A DNA stretch of 64,000 nt, taken from the NCBI RefSeq assembly GCF_007725405.1, contig NZ_CP042163.1, forward strand, positions 682,001-746,000. Direction: 5' to 3'. Positions 49,814 through 57,395 of this stretch are shown in pieces. Source of the DNA: Shouchella miscanthi (GTDB lineage Bacteria; Bacillota; Bacilli; Bacillales; Bacillaceae_D). How positions within the stretch are numbered: position 1 is the first letter of the stretch; every line of letters starts with the position of its first letter. The position numbers and the translations under genes are program-made. Below the pieces are notes generated by a model, which was not told the origin of the DNA, made no database searches, and saw nothing but the letters and a program-made list of their open reading frames with translations.

Positions 49814-50878
49814 TTATCGAGCCGAATCGTATACAGTTACACTAAATTCTTTTACCCAAAAATCTCTTAAATCTAAATCAAGCATATTGTCTTCACCATG
49901 TTTAGCATTGTAATGTTTTACTAGGGCGTCATGGTTTTCTTCTATAAAATACTGAAAATCTTGTAACATGTAATGGACCTTCTCCACTTTAGGATGATCT
50001 TTATTTAATTCATATGCATTATAATCCTCGATAAAAAATATTTCTTTTCGATTAACAGCTGCTTTTAAATCAGACGTATGAAAACCATCTTCTGAAAAGT
50101 AACCACTGTGAATGTATTGTTCATAGAAAACACTAGCTGTTATGAAGGATAATGAATTAAAACTGGATTTTATATTACCAGCAAAGGACTCGAATTTTTC
50201 CCATACATTGCTGTTTTCCAAGTCATATTGCTCTAATTCCTTGAAATCTTTCATACTTCTAATTCTTTTATTTTCTTTATTTAGCTTATCATTTTCTTCA
50301 ATTAGGCTTTCTAAACTTAATTGTTGTTCTTGATTTTCCTTTATCAAGGATGCTTTACTACGTGTAATTATATCTCTATTTTTATTAATAAAAGGATTTA
50401 AAGATTCTCTGAAAAACCGCTTAATTCTCACACTTTCAGTTCTATCATCAAAAGCAACCTTATAATTTAGCTTAATTAGATTATCTCTAATGTCTCTAAG
50501 TAATGTTCTTAGTGATTCTTCTGACTCTAATATAGTCATTTGTACATGAGAAAAATTGAAGGGTGTATCTGCTAAAGAATCCTTATTAGTTGGTGGAACC
50601 ATGATTGGAACGACTTTAAGTTCTTTAATCCAACTGGCACCTAATTCAATATGGCAATAACTACTTTCTAGGAAATTAGGTGTCACAATAGCAACTACTA
50701 AGTCACTTTTATCAAGTTCAACCCTTATTCTGTCTAACCATTTATCACCACTTCTTATTTCTCCTCCAGAGGTATAAAAGAATTCATCTCTTTTAAGTTC
50801 TAAAGTTACTTGTATAAGATCTATAAGTGATGTAACAAATGATTCATCTTTAGAAGCGTGACTAAAAAATATTTTCAT
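49814..50878 (-). CDS. TIR-domain protein with coiled coil and unknown C-terminus
   Basis: 354 residues from the ATG at 50878 (AAAGGA 9 bases upstream); an ATG three codons earlier overlaps that site. Residues 1-140 are a TIR domain: MKIFFSHASKDESFV, then SDLVVAIVTPNFLESSYCHIELG with Glu78 at the catalytic-Glu position. Residues about 175-215 form a Glu/Lys-rich coiled coil. The last 140 residues have aromatic and acidic content (FYEQYIHSGYF, DLDLRDFWVKEF) and match nothing I know; they may sense a phage signal. It lies on the opposite strand to the GHKL-TIR operon and diverges from the helical protein gene at 51168. NAD hydrolysis is the family expectation, not shown here. Confidence 0.8.
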   Translation of the reverse strand: MKIFFSHASKDESFVTSLIDLIQVTLELKRDEFFYTSGGEIRSGDKWLDRIRVELDKSDLVVAIVTPNFLESSYCHIELGASWIKELKVVPIMVPPTNKDSLADTPFNFSHVQMTILESEESLRTLLRDIRDNLIKLNYKVAFDDRTESVRIKRFFRESLNPFINKNRDIITRSKASLIKENQEQQLSLESLIEENDKLNKENKRIRSMKDFKELEQYDLENSNVWEKFESFAGNIKSSFNSLSFITASVFYEQYIHSGYFSEDGFHTSDLKAAVNRKEIFFIEDYNAYELNKDHPKVEKVHYMLQDFQYFIEENHDALVKHYNAKHGEDNMLDLDLRDFWVKEFSVTVYDSAR

Positions 50879-51060
50879 GAGTACCATTCCTTTGTTTTTT
50901 ATAATAAGTAGTCATAGATAGCATATCAAAGTTAATTCATAAATTGTGGATTTTATGACGACATCGCTTATAAAGGTATACCTTTATAATGTAACCAGTC
51001 TCCACTTGTATTGAGTCTCCGCATGAGTATAAAGGCCTTCGAATTGTTAGTAGAGCAGAA

Positions 51061-51156
51061 AAGAACTTAGAAAATTCAGGCTGTGGAATCGCTGTAGCTA
51101 GACGCAATGGGAGACATTTAGGTTTACCAAAACAGGGTAATAGTATAGAAAGTTAA
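51061..51156 (+). pseudogene. serine recombinase fragment (end of catalytic region)
   Basis: The frame reads GIAVARRNGRHLGLPKQ before a stop at 51154. This matches the linker of resolvases/invertases between the long E helix and the DNA-binding helix-turn-helix (pattern GIAxAKxxGxxxGRPK). No start, catalytic Ser region or HTH is present, so it is a relic. Confidence 0.5.
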
Positions 51157-51167
51157 CCGCAGAACTA

Positions 51168-51860
51168 ATGATAGATACCACAAGTACACTTATACCTGGT
51201 CTAGGAGGTGCTATATCATCGTATAAAAGACTACGAGCAGAGAGAAATCTAAAAATACTTATTTACCAACTTCATAAAAGACAAGGTGAAATTATAAGCA
51301 ACTTAAAAAAACAAAGTGACGACAACAAAGATAAACTAGATAAATTATTAGAAATAGTCTTAATAGCAACTGAAGAATTCCAAGAAGAAAAAATAAATTA
51401 TTTGGTTAATGGTTATGTGAATTTGACAAGGCACATTGAAATAACATCTGATTTTGTAATGTACTATTATGAAACTTTAAAACAATTACGACTGGTTGAT
51501 TTATCGGTCTTGCGTTTATATTATAGAAATTCTTATTATTACAGCAATGATGAGAGTTATGAAACCTTTCAAACTGTTATGAATAAACATGGTATGTCTT
51601 ATGATCAATATACTTCGGTCAGAGAAAACTTGATTAGAAATGGGTTGTTAGAAAGAGAAATTAAGGATGAACAAGAAAAAGATAGGAAAGCTTTAGAGGA
51701 TGGGATTAACAGAATAATTGGTTACATCAAACATATTAATGGTAAAAGTAAGATGAGTCCTCCTAAGCTAACACCAACTAAAATAAAACAGAAATCAAAA
51801 GAAGTAATAAAAATAAATAGGTTTGGGAAGGATTTTTATAAATTCTTCTGTGAGTTATAA
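51168..51860 (+). CDS. helical protein of unknown function, possibly a truncated defence partner
   Basis: 230 residues from an ATG with no clear ribosome binding site. The in-frame stop at 51141 leaves no other start nearby, and the first residues (LIPGLGGAISSYKRLRAER) look like the inside of a family domain, so the true N-terminus may have been lost. The body is charged and helical (LIYQLHKRQGEIISNLKK, many Glu/Lys), with the ending RFGKDFYKFFCEL loosely like that of DUF4393-type proteins. No membrane helix is evident apart from the short hydrophobic start. It diverges from the TIR gene with about 290 bases between them. The function is unknown. Confidence 0.6.
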   Translation: MIDTTSTLIPGLGGAISSYKRLRAERNLKILIYQLHKRQGEIISNLKKQSDDNKDKLDKLLEIVLIATEEFQEEKINYLVNGYVNLTRHIEITSDFVMYYYETLKQLRLVDLSVLRLYYRNSYYYSNDESYETFQTVMNKHGMSYDQYTSVRENLIRNGLLEREIKDEQEKDRKALEDGINRIIGYIKHINGKSKMSPPKLTPTKIKQKSKEVIKINRFGKDFYKFFCEL

Positions 51861-51885
51861 TAACTTATTAACTTTAATCACTAGC

Positions 51886-51920
51886 AAAAAGGTAAACCAA
51901 TCATTTTAGTTTACCTTTTT
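51886..51920. terminator. terminator after the helical-protein gene
   Basis: AAAAAGGTAAAC (51886-51897) pairs with GTTTACCTTTTT (51909-51920), a 12-bp perfect stem with built-in A- and T-runs, so it works in both directions. It lies 26 bases after the stop. Confidence 0.85.
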
Positions 51921-52081
51921 ATTGTATTTCATTTTTTCTCCTAATTAAGGTGCGTTTTTGAATTCCAGTCATTTCTTCAACTTGTTTATAGGTATGTGTA
52001 TCTAAAAGTTTTAAAGCATGCAACACTTGGTGCTTTGAATGCTTTCTCGGTCGCCCCTCACGAAAATCTGGTCGCTGCTTC
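51919..52081 (-). pseudogene. serine recombinase C-terminal HTH fragment
   Basis: On the minus strand 54 residues read [20 protein letters not shown], then [21 protein letters not shown], the linker and helix-turn-helix of a resolvase/invertase, ending at a normal stop. An in-frame stop precedes it at 52082, so the catalytic domain is gone. Its opposite orientation to the fragment at 51061-51156 means two different or rearranged recombinase genes left traces on each side of the gene at 51168. Confidence 0.6.
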
Positions 52082-52366
52082 TATGAAGAAAAGGATATAG
52101 TAACGTTTGTATTTAGTTGATCAATTCCCAGAACCATAGTAGTTAGCTTTGGTTTTTTTACTATAAATCAACCAAACAAACCGGATAATGACTAGAATTG
52201 TAAGCTATACGAGGTTGAGGAAGTTTCTTTTACCATTGGCTTTGCATAACGGGGTGAAGCATAAATATAAGGTTTAGTAGCCAGTTGAAAAAAAGTAGCG
52301 ACATTTATCCTTATTTGATTGTCTCTGCAACGTAACTCAATATGTGCCACATCATACTAATGCTAA

Positions 52367-52555
52367 ACAGCACTTGCTCTTGTTTCAGATGACACTAACT
52401 ATAAGCTCATCGAATTTCAAAGAGGTAAAGGTTTTACTCTAGCGAACTTTGATAAGAAAGTTGTTGCAATAGCCGCATTCTATGTTCTAGTTATGGAGAA
52501 ATTTCAACGCCCTGCAATAAATGAAACTATTAAAAGTAAAATTAGAAATTTGTAG
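52367..52555 (+). pseudogene. C-terminal remnant of an unknown protein
   Basis: The frame is open from just after a stop at 52364 to TAG at 52553 and reads as ordinary protein (LVSDDTNYKLIEFQRGKG, then FDKKVVAIAAFYVLVMEKF), without a start. Family not recognised. Bases 52082-52366 hold nothing I can name. Confidence 0.3.
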
Positions 52556-53119
52556 CAAACCTCCTTTGGAAATAATGTAGTAGAAATGGAGTTAAAAATA
52601 TTTTTGGATCCTAAATATTTCTCGTGTAACTCGTTAAAGAGAGCAACGATAAATCTAACAAGAAACACTAATGGATATATTATTTGTTATATTAATGATA
52701 CAGGGGAACAAATTCCTATAACAAAAGGAAGGAAATACTATTTGGCAATTGTAGTGCTATTAAACTATGGATTTATCTTGTAAAGTTTCGTAGAAAATAT
52801 ACTTCCTGTTTTAATAAAGGAAGATAAATTTTCTAATACTGAAATTGAAAGTTTTAAGAGGTTATATTTAGGTAGATGACATCACGTAACTTAGTTTTAT
52901 TGAGAAGGCTATATTGATGCAAAAGTAGCCTTAATAGGGTGAAAGGTGAATAGAATTTAATTGCTTTCAATGGAAGATGACTTTTATGAATAAACTCAAA
53001 CATTGTATAGATTACTGAGCATTATGGTGTTTTTGAATCGTTTTAATGGAAAATGAAAATAAACTAAGAGTCACAGTTCTTTAAGGGGCTATGACTTCTT
53101 AAATTACTTTCGCCCGGGG
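52556..53119. other. non-coding or decayed stretch
   Basis: AT-rich DNA with one 65-codon frame (52586-52783) that lacks a ribosome binding site and recognisable content. I see no RNA gene. The composition jumps to higher GC at about 53110, where toxin sequence begins. Confidence 0.4.
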
Positions 53120-53752
53120 ATGGATAATCTCCAAACCAACCTCAATGGCAATACGCCTGCTCTTGCGCCAGCCGGAGGCCCAGTGAACCATGTGCCATAT
53201 AATGCGATGGATTCGCGGAAGATTCAACAAGATGTTGGCGGGGTAAAGCAGGAGCAGTTGAGGAAGATTGAGGTAGGCAGTGGGGTAGAAGGTCCTAAAA
53301 TACTCAACAATGGTAAATCATTGGACGAAATGGCTAAAATATACGCAGGAATGGTTATGTCCAATAAGAAGTGGTCATGGAATAAAGATGTGGAGAATGG
53401 TAAATCTTTATCGATTAAAGAGAAAAAGCTTATAAAAGAAAAAGCGATTGTGATGAATGCTATACCGAAAGTAGAAGTGAAGAGAGTTCATGGAATGAAA
53501 TTTGGTTTTGCGGATTTTAAAAGTGCAGGATTGGTTTTAGAAACTAAATATCTACCTGAAAAATTATGGAAAACTTCTGACGTTGAACAATTTAATTGGT
53601 TGGATTCAGCTGTAGGTGGAAGAATTGCTGGAACGACATGGCATCATTCTGAAATTCCAGGGGAAATGCAGCTTGTTGAAACTGGTATACACGATATAAT
53701 ACCTCATAACGGGGGGAGAACAAAAGGAATGTGGGCTGATGCACCTAGGTAA
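53120..53752 (+). pseudogene. WHH-family HNH nuclease toxin C-terminus, N-terminally truncated
   Basis: 210 residues are readable. The end carries the WHH/HNH nuclease signature of polymorphic toxins: TTWHHSEIPGEMQLVETGIHD, i.e. W174-H175-H176, then H191 and H196. The first 60 residues (LAPAGGPVNHVPYNAMDS) look like the Pro/Gly linker that joins an LXG- or YeeF-type secretion domain to its toxin. No secretion domain precedes it, the ATG has no good ribosome binding site, and the base composition changes abruptly at the 5' edge. It is therefore best read as an orphan toxin cassette, silent unless recombined onto a full-length gene. The intact protein would cut nucleic acid in competitor cells. 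The immunity gene follows 67 bases later. Confidence 0.7.
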
Positions 53753-53819
53753 GTGTTGTGTTAAATCTTTGTTATTTAAATTTACAGTTTTATAAACCTA
53801 TAGTTAAGGGGTGTTTCAT

Positions 53820-54290
53820 GTGAAGATTAAAGAAGAATCAATTGTAAAGCCTAAACCAACATTAGATCTACTAAATGAGGAGGAGAATATCTGGAATGTG
53901 GAACTTCCTAATGATTATAAGAAATTCTTAATCAATTATAATGGTGGTATTCCAGAACAAAATTCATTTAATGTTCAATCTCGTACCTATGCTATTGATC
54001 GATTTTTATGTGTTCTTGAGGAAAGTGATGAGAATGTTGAAAGTATTTACGATATAGATGTAACCTTGACAAGAATTGAAGAACGTTTAACAACAAATGA
54101 AGACTTGGTTGGGGTTGAACTTTTACCAATTGCAATTTTGTTTAATGGTGACTATGTATGCCTAGACTACAAAAATGTTAATAAGGAACCTCGTGTTTGC
54201 TTATGGAATCATGAGGAATCTGGGGAGCTTGATCCGATAACTTATCATGTCGCAAATAATTTTAATGAATGGATTAATTCATTAAAATAG
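53820..54290 (+). CDS. SUKH/SMI1-KNR4 family immunity protein
   Basis: 156 residues from the GTG at 53820, which has AAGGGGTG 7 bases upstream; an in-frame GTG at 53811 lies inside that site. It has the SUKH pattern: the N-terminal helix, LPNDYKKFLINYNGGIPE, the central strand ELLPIAILFNGDYVCLDYK and a closing helix FNEWINSLK. These proteins bind and block the nuclease toxin encoded next to them. It is intact and directly behind the WHH toxin sequence, so it is probably the cognate antidote. Confidence 0.85.
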   Translation: MKIKEESIVKPKPTLDLLNEEENIWNVELPNDYKKFLINYNGGIPEQNSFNVQSRTYAIDRFLCVLEESDENVESIYDIDVTLTRIEERLTTNEDLVGVELLPIAILFNGDYVCLDYKNVNKEPRVCLWNHEESGELDPITYHVANNFNEWINSLK

Positions 54291-54552
54291 CAGGAAAAGG
54301 GTTTGTTTTTTACAGGAGTAAGCGAAATACTTATGCCCAAAGAAAAGTTGGTGGTCAATGAATGAAGAAGAGTATTCTAGATTATGGAACAATCTTTTAG
54401 ATACAATGCAAGAGTTAAAGAAAGCGTTTGTTGCAAACAAGCAGGAACCTAGGACAAATTTCACAATGCTTGTAGATAATACAGGAAAAATGAACATTGA
54501 TTCTAGTTATGAAGATTTGTCTAATAGAGATCCTCATGTTAAAGCTCGACCT
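54291..54552 (+). pseudogene. YezG/DUF600-like immunity gene broken by a 4-bp duplication
   Basis: From about 54291 one frame reads GVSEILMPKEKLVVNE and stops; from 54361 another frame continues as EEYSRLWNNLLDTMQELKKA, then NFTMLVDNTGKMNIDSSYEDLSNRDP, the YezG/DUF600 pattern (WTN.T...SGKF.IDY.YEDLS..DP). The join lies at a tandem AATG AATG (54357-54364); removing one AATG restores a single frame. The end is lost after HVKAR, where a terminator begins. A 78-codon frame from 54358 is the second half. Confidence 0.65.
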
Positions 54553-54555
54553 TTT

Positions 54556-54590
54556 ACAACCATTGCTTCTAGTAGCAATGGTTGTTTCTC
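54556..54590 (+). terminator. terminator in the toxin-immunity graveyard
   Basis: ACAACCATTGCT (54556-54567) pairs perfectly with AGCAATGGTTGT (54574-54585) around TCTAGT, followed by TTCTCTT. Confidence 0.75.
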
Positions 54591-54676
54591 TTGACACCGT
54601 AGCTTGCAAAGCTTGGACAAGTCGGTGGCAAGGACGGCTACAAAACCCGGCATGAAATGGAATTACGATTGGCTGC

Positions 54677-54794
54677 GCAGACAACGTTTTTGATATCTTG
54701 GAAGGGGAAATACCAAAAGAGTTCAATTCGATTCCAAATGACCATGGTGGGAATGAAATTCTGATTGGAGTAAGTGGCGAAAGTAATCTTAATA
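54677..54794 (+). pseudogene. second SUKH-type immunity fragment
   Basis: One frame reads FDILEGEIPKEFNSIPND, then HGGNEILIGVSGESN, matching the 'IPxxxxGGNxIxxG' strand of SUKH proteins; both ends are missing. The preceding 80 bases (54595-54676) read GQVGGKDGYKTRHEMEL in another frame and may be the end of a different toxin. Confidence 0.45.
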
Positions 54795-54801
54795 CGATCT
54801 T

Positions 54802-54838
54802 AAGCCATAGCCAAATAGCTCTAGGCTATGGCTTTTTC
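54802..54838 (+). terminator. terminator behind the second SUKH fragment
   Basis: AAGCCATAGCC (54802-54812) pairs perfectly with GGCTATGGCTT (54824-54834), followed by TTT and C. It is a strong intrinsic terminator. Confidence 0.85.
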
Positions 54839-54873
54839 TGACGTACTTGTAGCTTAGAACACAAACGTGTTTA

Positions 54874-55024
54874 AAATTCGTGGAGGATAGCCCTTTCTGA
54901 AGGTAAATCTGTTGAAGTTCAAATCACTCCTATTTACAATGAACGTTCAAAGAGACCTACCTCTTTCGATATTGAATATAAAATAGATGGCAAAAGATTT
55001 GAAGATAACCTAACAAACTATTGA
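54874..55024 (+). pseudogene. tail of an endonuclease toxin
   Basis: The frame reads SWRIALSEGKSVEVQITPIY, then NERSKRPTSFDIEYKIDG and ends NLTNY-stop at 55022. This is the usual C-terminal end of DNA/RNA non-specific endonuclease toxins of Bacillus LXG proteins (W..AL..GK.V.V.I.PIY...S.RP..F.V.Y.IDG). The catalytic part is absent. Confidence 0.6.
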
Positions 55025-55140
55025 TAGTGGAGGAATCACAATGAACGAGAAAATGTCTCGAGTGTTTATCGGAATAATGGCTTATGAGTAAAAGAGTCCA
55101 CATAAAGAAGGTTGTAAATCAAGACTATTCATAACCACAA

Positions 55141-55167
55141 AGAAAAGCAGCCATTGGCTGCTTTTCT
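55141..55167. terminator. terminator closing the graveyard
   Basis: AGAAAAGCAGCC (55141-55152) pairs perfectly with GGCTGCTTTTCT (55156-55167) with a loop of three bases. It acts in either direction by symmetry. Bases 55168-55366 hold no gene I can support. Confidence 0.8.
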
Positions 55168-55366
55168 GTTGCGTTCATTTTGCTTGTTCTTTTGATTTCT
55201 TTGACTTTCTCGTAGTTCAGAACCAGCTTTTTATCCTCCCGCCCAAACCGTTACTCCTGCAGCATCTTTTTTAAGAAGCGTTCCGAACCCGCGCCACTCC
55301 GCTAATTATCAAAAACAACACATCCACAACATAATCAACATATCGGAATTGTTAAATCCACATAAA

Positions 55367-55380
55367 TGAAAGCGTATTCA
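55367..55380 (+). promoter_or_regulatory. cre box for CcpA
   Basis: TGAAAGCGTATTCA fits the catabolite-responsive element TGWAANCGNTNWCA with one mismatch (A for T at position 10) and is near-palindromic. It lies 94 bases before the first transporter gene, where CcpA-Ser46P HPr binding would repress the glycan operon when preferred sugars are present. Confidence 0.7.
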
Positions 55381-55473
55381 AAGTCTGGATCCCAGGTGTG
55401 AGAATGTTACATATTGATACAATTTCAAACGGAGTGCTACGATTGGAACAATTTAAGACGAAGGAGGAAATGG

Positions 55474-56439
55474 ATGGGACTACAAACAAAAAAGCTGGTT
55501 TCTCAACAGACGAGCGCTCCGCCCCCGATCCTAAAGAGGAAAAAGAACAGAAAAATTTTGCAAAATTGGCAACTATATATTTTTATACTGCCAGCTTTTT
55601 TATATTTTTTTATCTTCCATTATATACCTCTTTACGGTGTGCAAATTGCTTTTAAGGATTTTACACCAACAGCAGGCATAACAGGAAGTGAATGGGTTGG
55701 CTTTAAGCATTTTATCCGCTTTTTTGATTCCTATTATTTTTGGGATTTAATTCGCAATACACTAGGCATTAGTGTGTACGAATTAATTGTTGGTTTTCCA
55801 CTACCAATTATTTTGGCGTTATTATTAAATGAGGCAAAGGATAACTTTTTTAAACGTTCGGTTCAGACCGTCACGTATGCTCCGCATTTTATATCCGTGG
55901 TTGTCATTGCGGGAATGGTCATTGCTTTTCTTTCACCTGTTACCGGTGTTATTAATCATTTTGTTCAATTTCTAGGGTTTGAGCCAATTGCCTTTATGAC
56001 AGATCCTGCTTGGTTTAAAACCGTATATGTATTATCTGGCGTATGGCAAAGTACGGGCTGGGGAACGATCATTTATTTGGCAGCGCTTTCTGGAGTGGAC
56101 CCCCAGCATCATGAAGCGGCTATCGTGGAAGGGGCAAATCGATTACAGCGCATTTGGCATATTAACATCCCATTTATTTTCCCGACAATGGTTATTTTAC
56201 TAATCATGAACGTTGGTAGCATTATGGCAATGGGCTTTGAAAAAATTCTCTTACTTCAAAATCCTTTAAATCTAGAGTCTTCAAATGTCATCGCAACGTT
56301 CGTTTACAAAGCAGGTTTACTTGATGCGCAATATAGTTTTGCATCTGCGGTAGGTCTCTTTAACGCAGTGATCAATGCCATTTTACTTATCGTTGTGAAC
56401 CAAATTGCGAGAAAAACGAGTGAAACAAGTCTGTGGTAG
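55474..56439 (+). CDS. sugar ABC transporter permease, LplB type
   Basis: 321 residues from the ATG at 55474, 6 bases after AAGGAGG; upstream in-frame starts lack this site. A basic N-terminus (KRKKNRK) precedes the first membrane helix (LYIFILPAFLYFFIF). Six helices follow, with the inner-membrane permease EAA loop near HHEAAIVEGANRLQRIWHINIP, which contacts the ATPase. LplB proteins import oligosaccharides together with an LplC-type partner, which is the next gene, and a lipoprotein. No ATPase gene is in the window; a shared MsmX-like ATPase elsewhere is expected for this class. Confidence 0.93.
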   Translation: MGLQTKKLVSQQTSAPPPILKRKKNRKILQNWQLYIFILPAFLYFFIFHYIPLYGVQIAFKDFTPTAGITGSEWVGFKHFIRFFDSYYFWDLIRNTLGISVYELIVGFPLPIILALLLNEAKDNFFKRSVQTVTYAPHFISVVVIAGMVIAFLSPVTGVINHFVQFLGFEPIAFMTDPAWFKTVYVLSGVWQSTGWGTIIYLAALSGVDPQHHEAAIVEGANRLQRIWHINIPFIFPTMVILLIMNVGSIMAMGFEKILLLQNPLNLESSNVIATFVYKAGLLDAQYSFASAVGLFNAVINAILLIVVNQIARKTSETSLW

Positions 56440-56451
56440 GAGGGTACAGTC

Positions 56452-57357
56452 ATGAATACGAAAATCAGAGAAACCAAAGTTGATAAAGTATTTAAAGCCT
56501 TTGTTTACTTCTGTTTAACAGTGGCGCTGGCTGTTGTTCTTTATCCTCTTATCTATATTATTAGTGCATCCATTAGTAGTCCAACTTCCGTCAATAGTGG
56601 GCAGATGTGGCTTTTCCCCATTGATATAACGTTTGCTGGGTACGAGATGATTTTTCAAAATAGTGAGATTTGGAGAGGGTATTTAAACACGATACTTTAC
56701 ACAACCCTTGGAACGTTTATTAACCTAGCTGTGACAATACCAGCGGCATACGCCTTATCAAGAAGAGATTTTTTTGGCAGAGGCTTCTTTACAGGGATGT
56801 TTGTTCTGACGATGTTTTTCAGTGGCGGACTAATCCCAACGTACCTTGTTGTTAGGGATCTTGGTATGATTGATACGATTTGGGCGATGGTCTTGCCGAA
56901 TGCCGCAGCAGTATGGAATATTATTATTGCCCGGGTGTTCTTTCAAATGACCATACCGAAAGGGTTAGAAGAAGCAGCGAAGATTGATGGCGCTTCTAAT
57001 TTCAAACTATTCTTCAAAATCATTCTGCCTCTATCTGCTCCTATTATTGCGGTCATGGCGTTGTTTTATGGAGTCGGTCATTGGAATGGTTACTTTAATG
57101 CACTCATTTACTTATCTGATCGGAATTTATATCCCCTTCAGATGGTATTAAGGGAGATTCTTGTGTTAAATGAAATGTCTTCAAATAATACAGAAATAAC
57201 TGGCGAGATGGCTCAAGCTTTACACAGCCGACAACAGCTTTCTGCCATTGTAAAGTACGGTGTGATGATCGTATCTACACTTCCAATCATCATTGTTTAC
57301 CCGTTTCTACAACGTTATTTCGTAAAGGGTGTAATGATTGGGTCCTTAAAGGGTTAA
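56452..57357 (+). CDS. sugar ABC transporter permease, LplC/YtcP type
   Basis: 301 residues, ATG with AGGAGGG 6 bases upstream, 12 bases after the previous stop. It has six predicted helices beginning FVYFCLTVALAVVLYPLIY, and the EAA loop LEEAAKIDGASNFKLFFKIILP. It forms the heterodimeric channel with the LplB-type protein. The C-terminus (FVKGVMIGSLKG) is the usual family ending. Confidence 0.93.
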   Translation: MNTKIRETKVDKVFKAFVYFCLTVALAVVLYPLIYIISASISSPTSVNSGQMWLFPIDITFAGYEMIFQNSEIWRGYLNTILYTTLGTFINLAVTIPAAYALSRRDFFGRGFFTGMFVLTMFFSGGLIPTYLVVRDLGMIDTIWAMVLPNAAAVWNIIIARVFFQMTIPKGLEEAAKIDGASNFKLFFKIILPLSAPIIAVMALFYGVGHWNGYFNALIYLSDRNLYPLQMVLREILVLNEMSSNNTEITGEMAQALHSRQQLSAIVKYGVMIVSTLPIIIVYPFLQRYFVKGVMIGSLKG

Positions 57358-57395
57358 AAGCAATTGTTTTTATAAAAAACGAGAGGGGTTTTGAA

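Noticed and set aside
52586..52783. 65-codon hypothetical gene
   Set aside because: No ribosome binding site, no motif, and surrounded by decayed sequence.
55398..55655. 85-codon frame overlapping the first permease gene
   Set aside because: It overlaps the permease in another frame, lacks a ribosome binding site and has no protein-like conservation.
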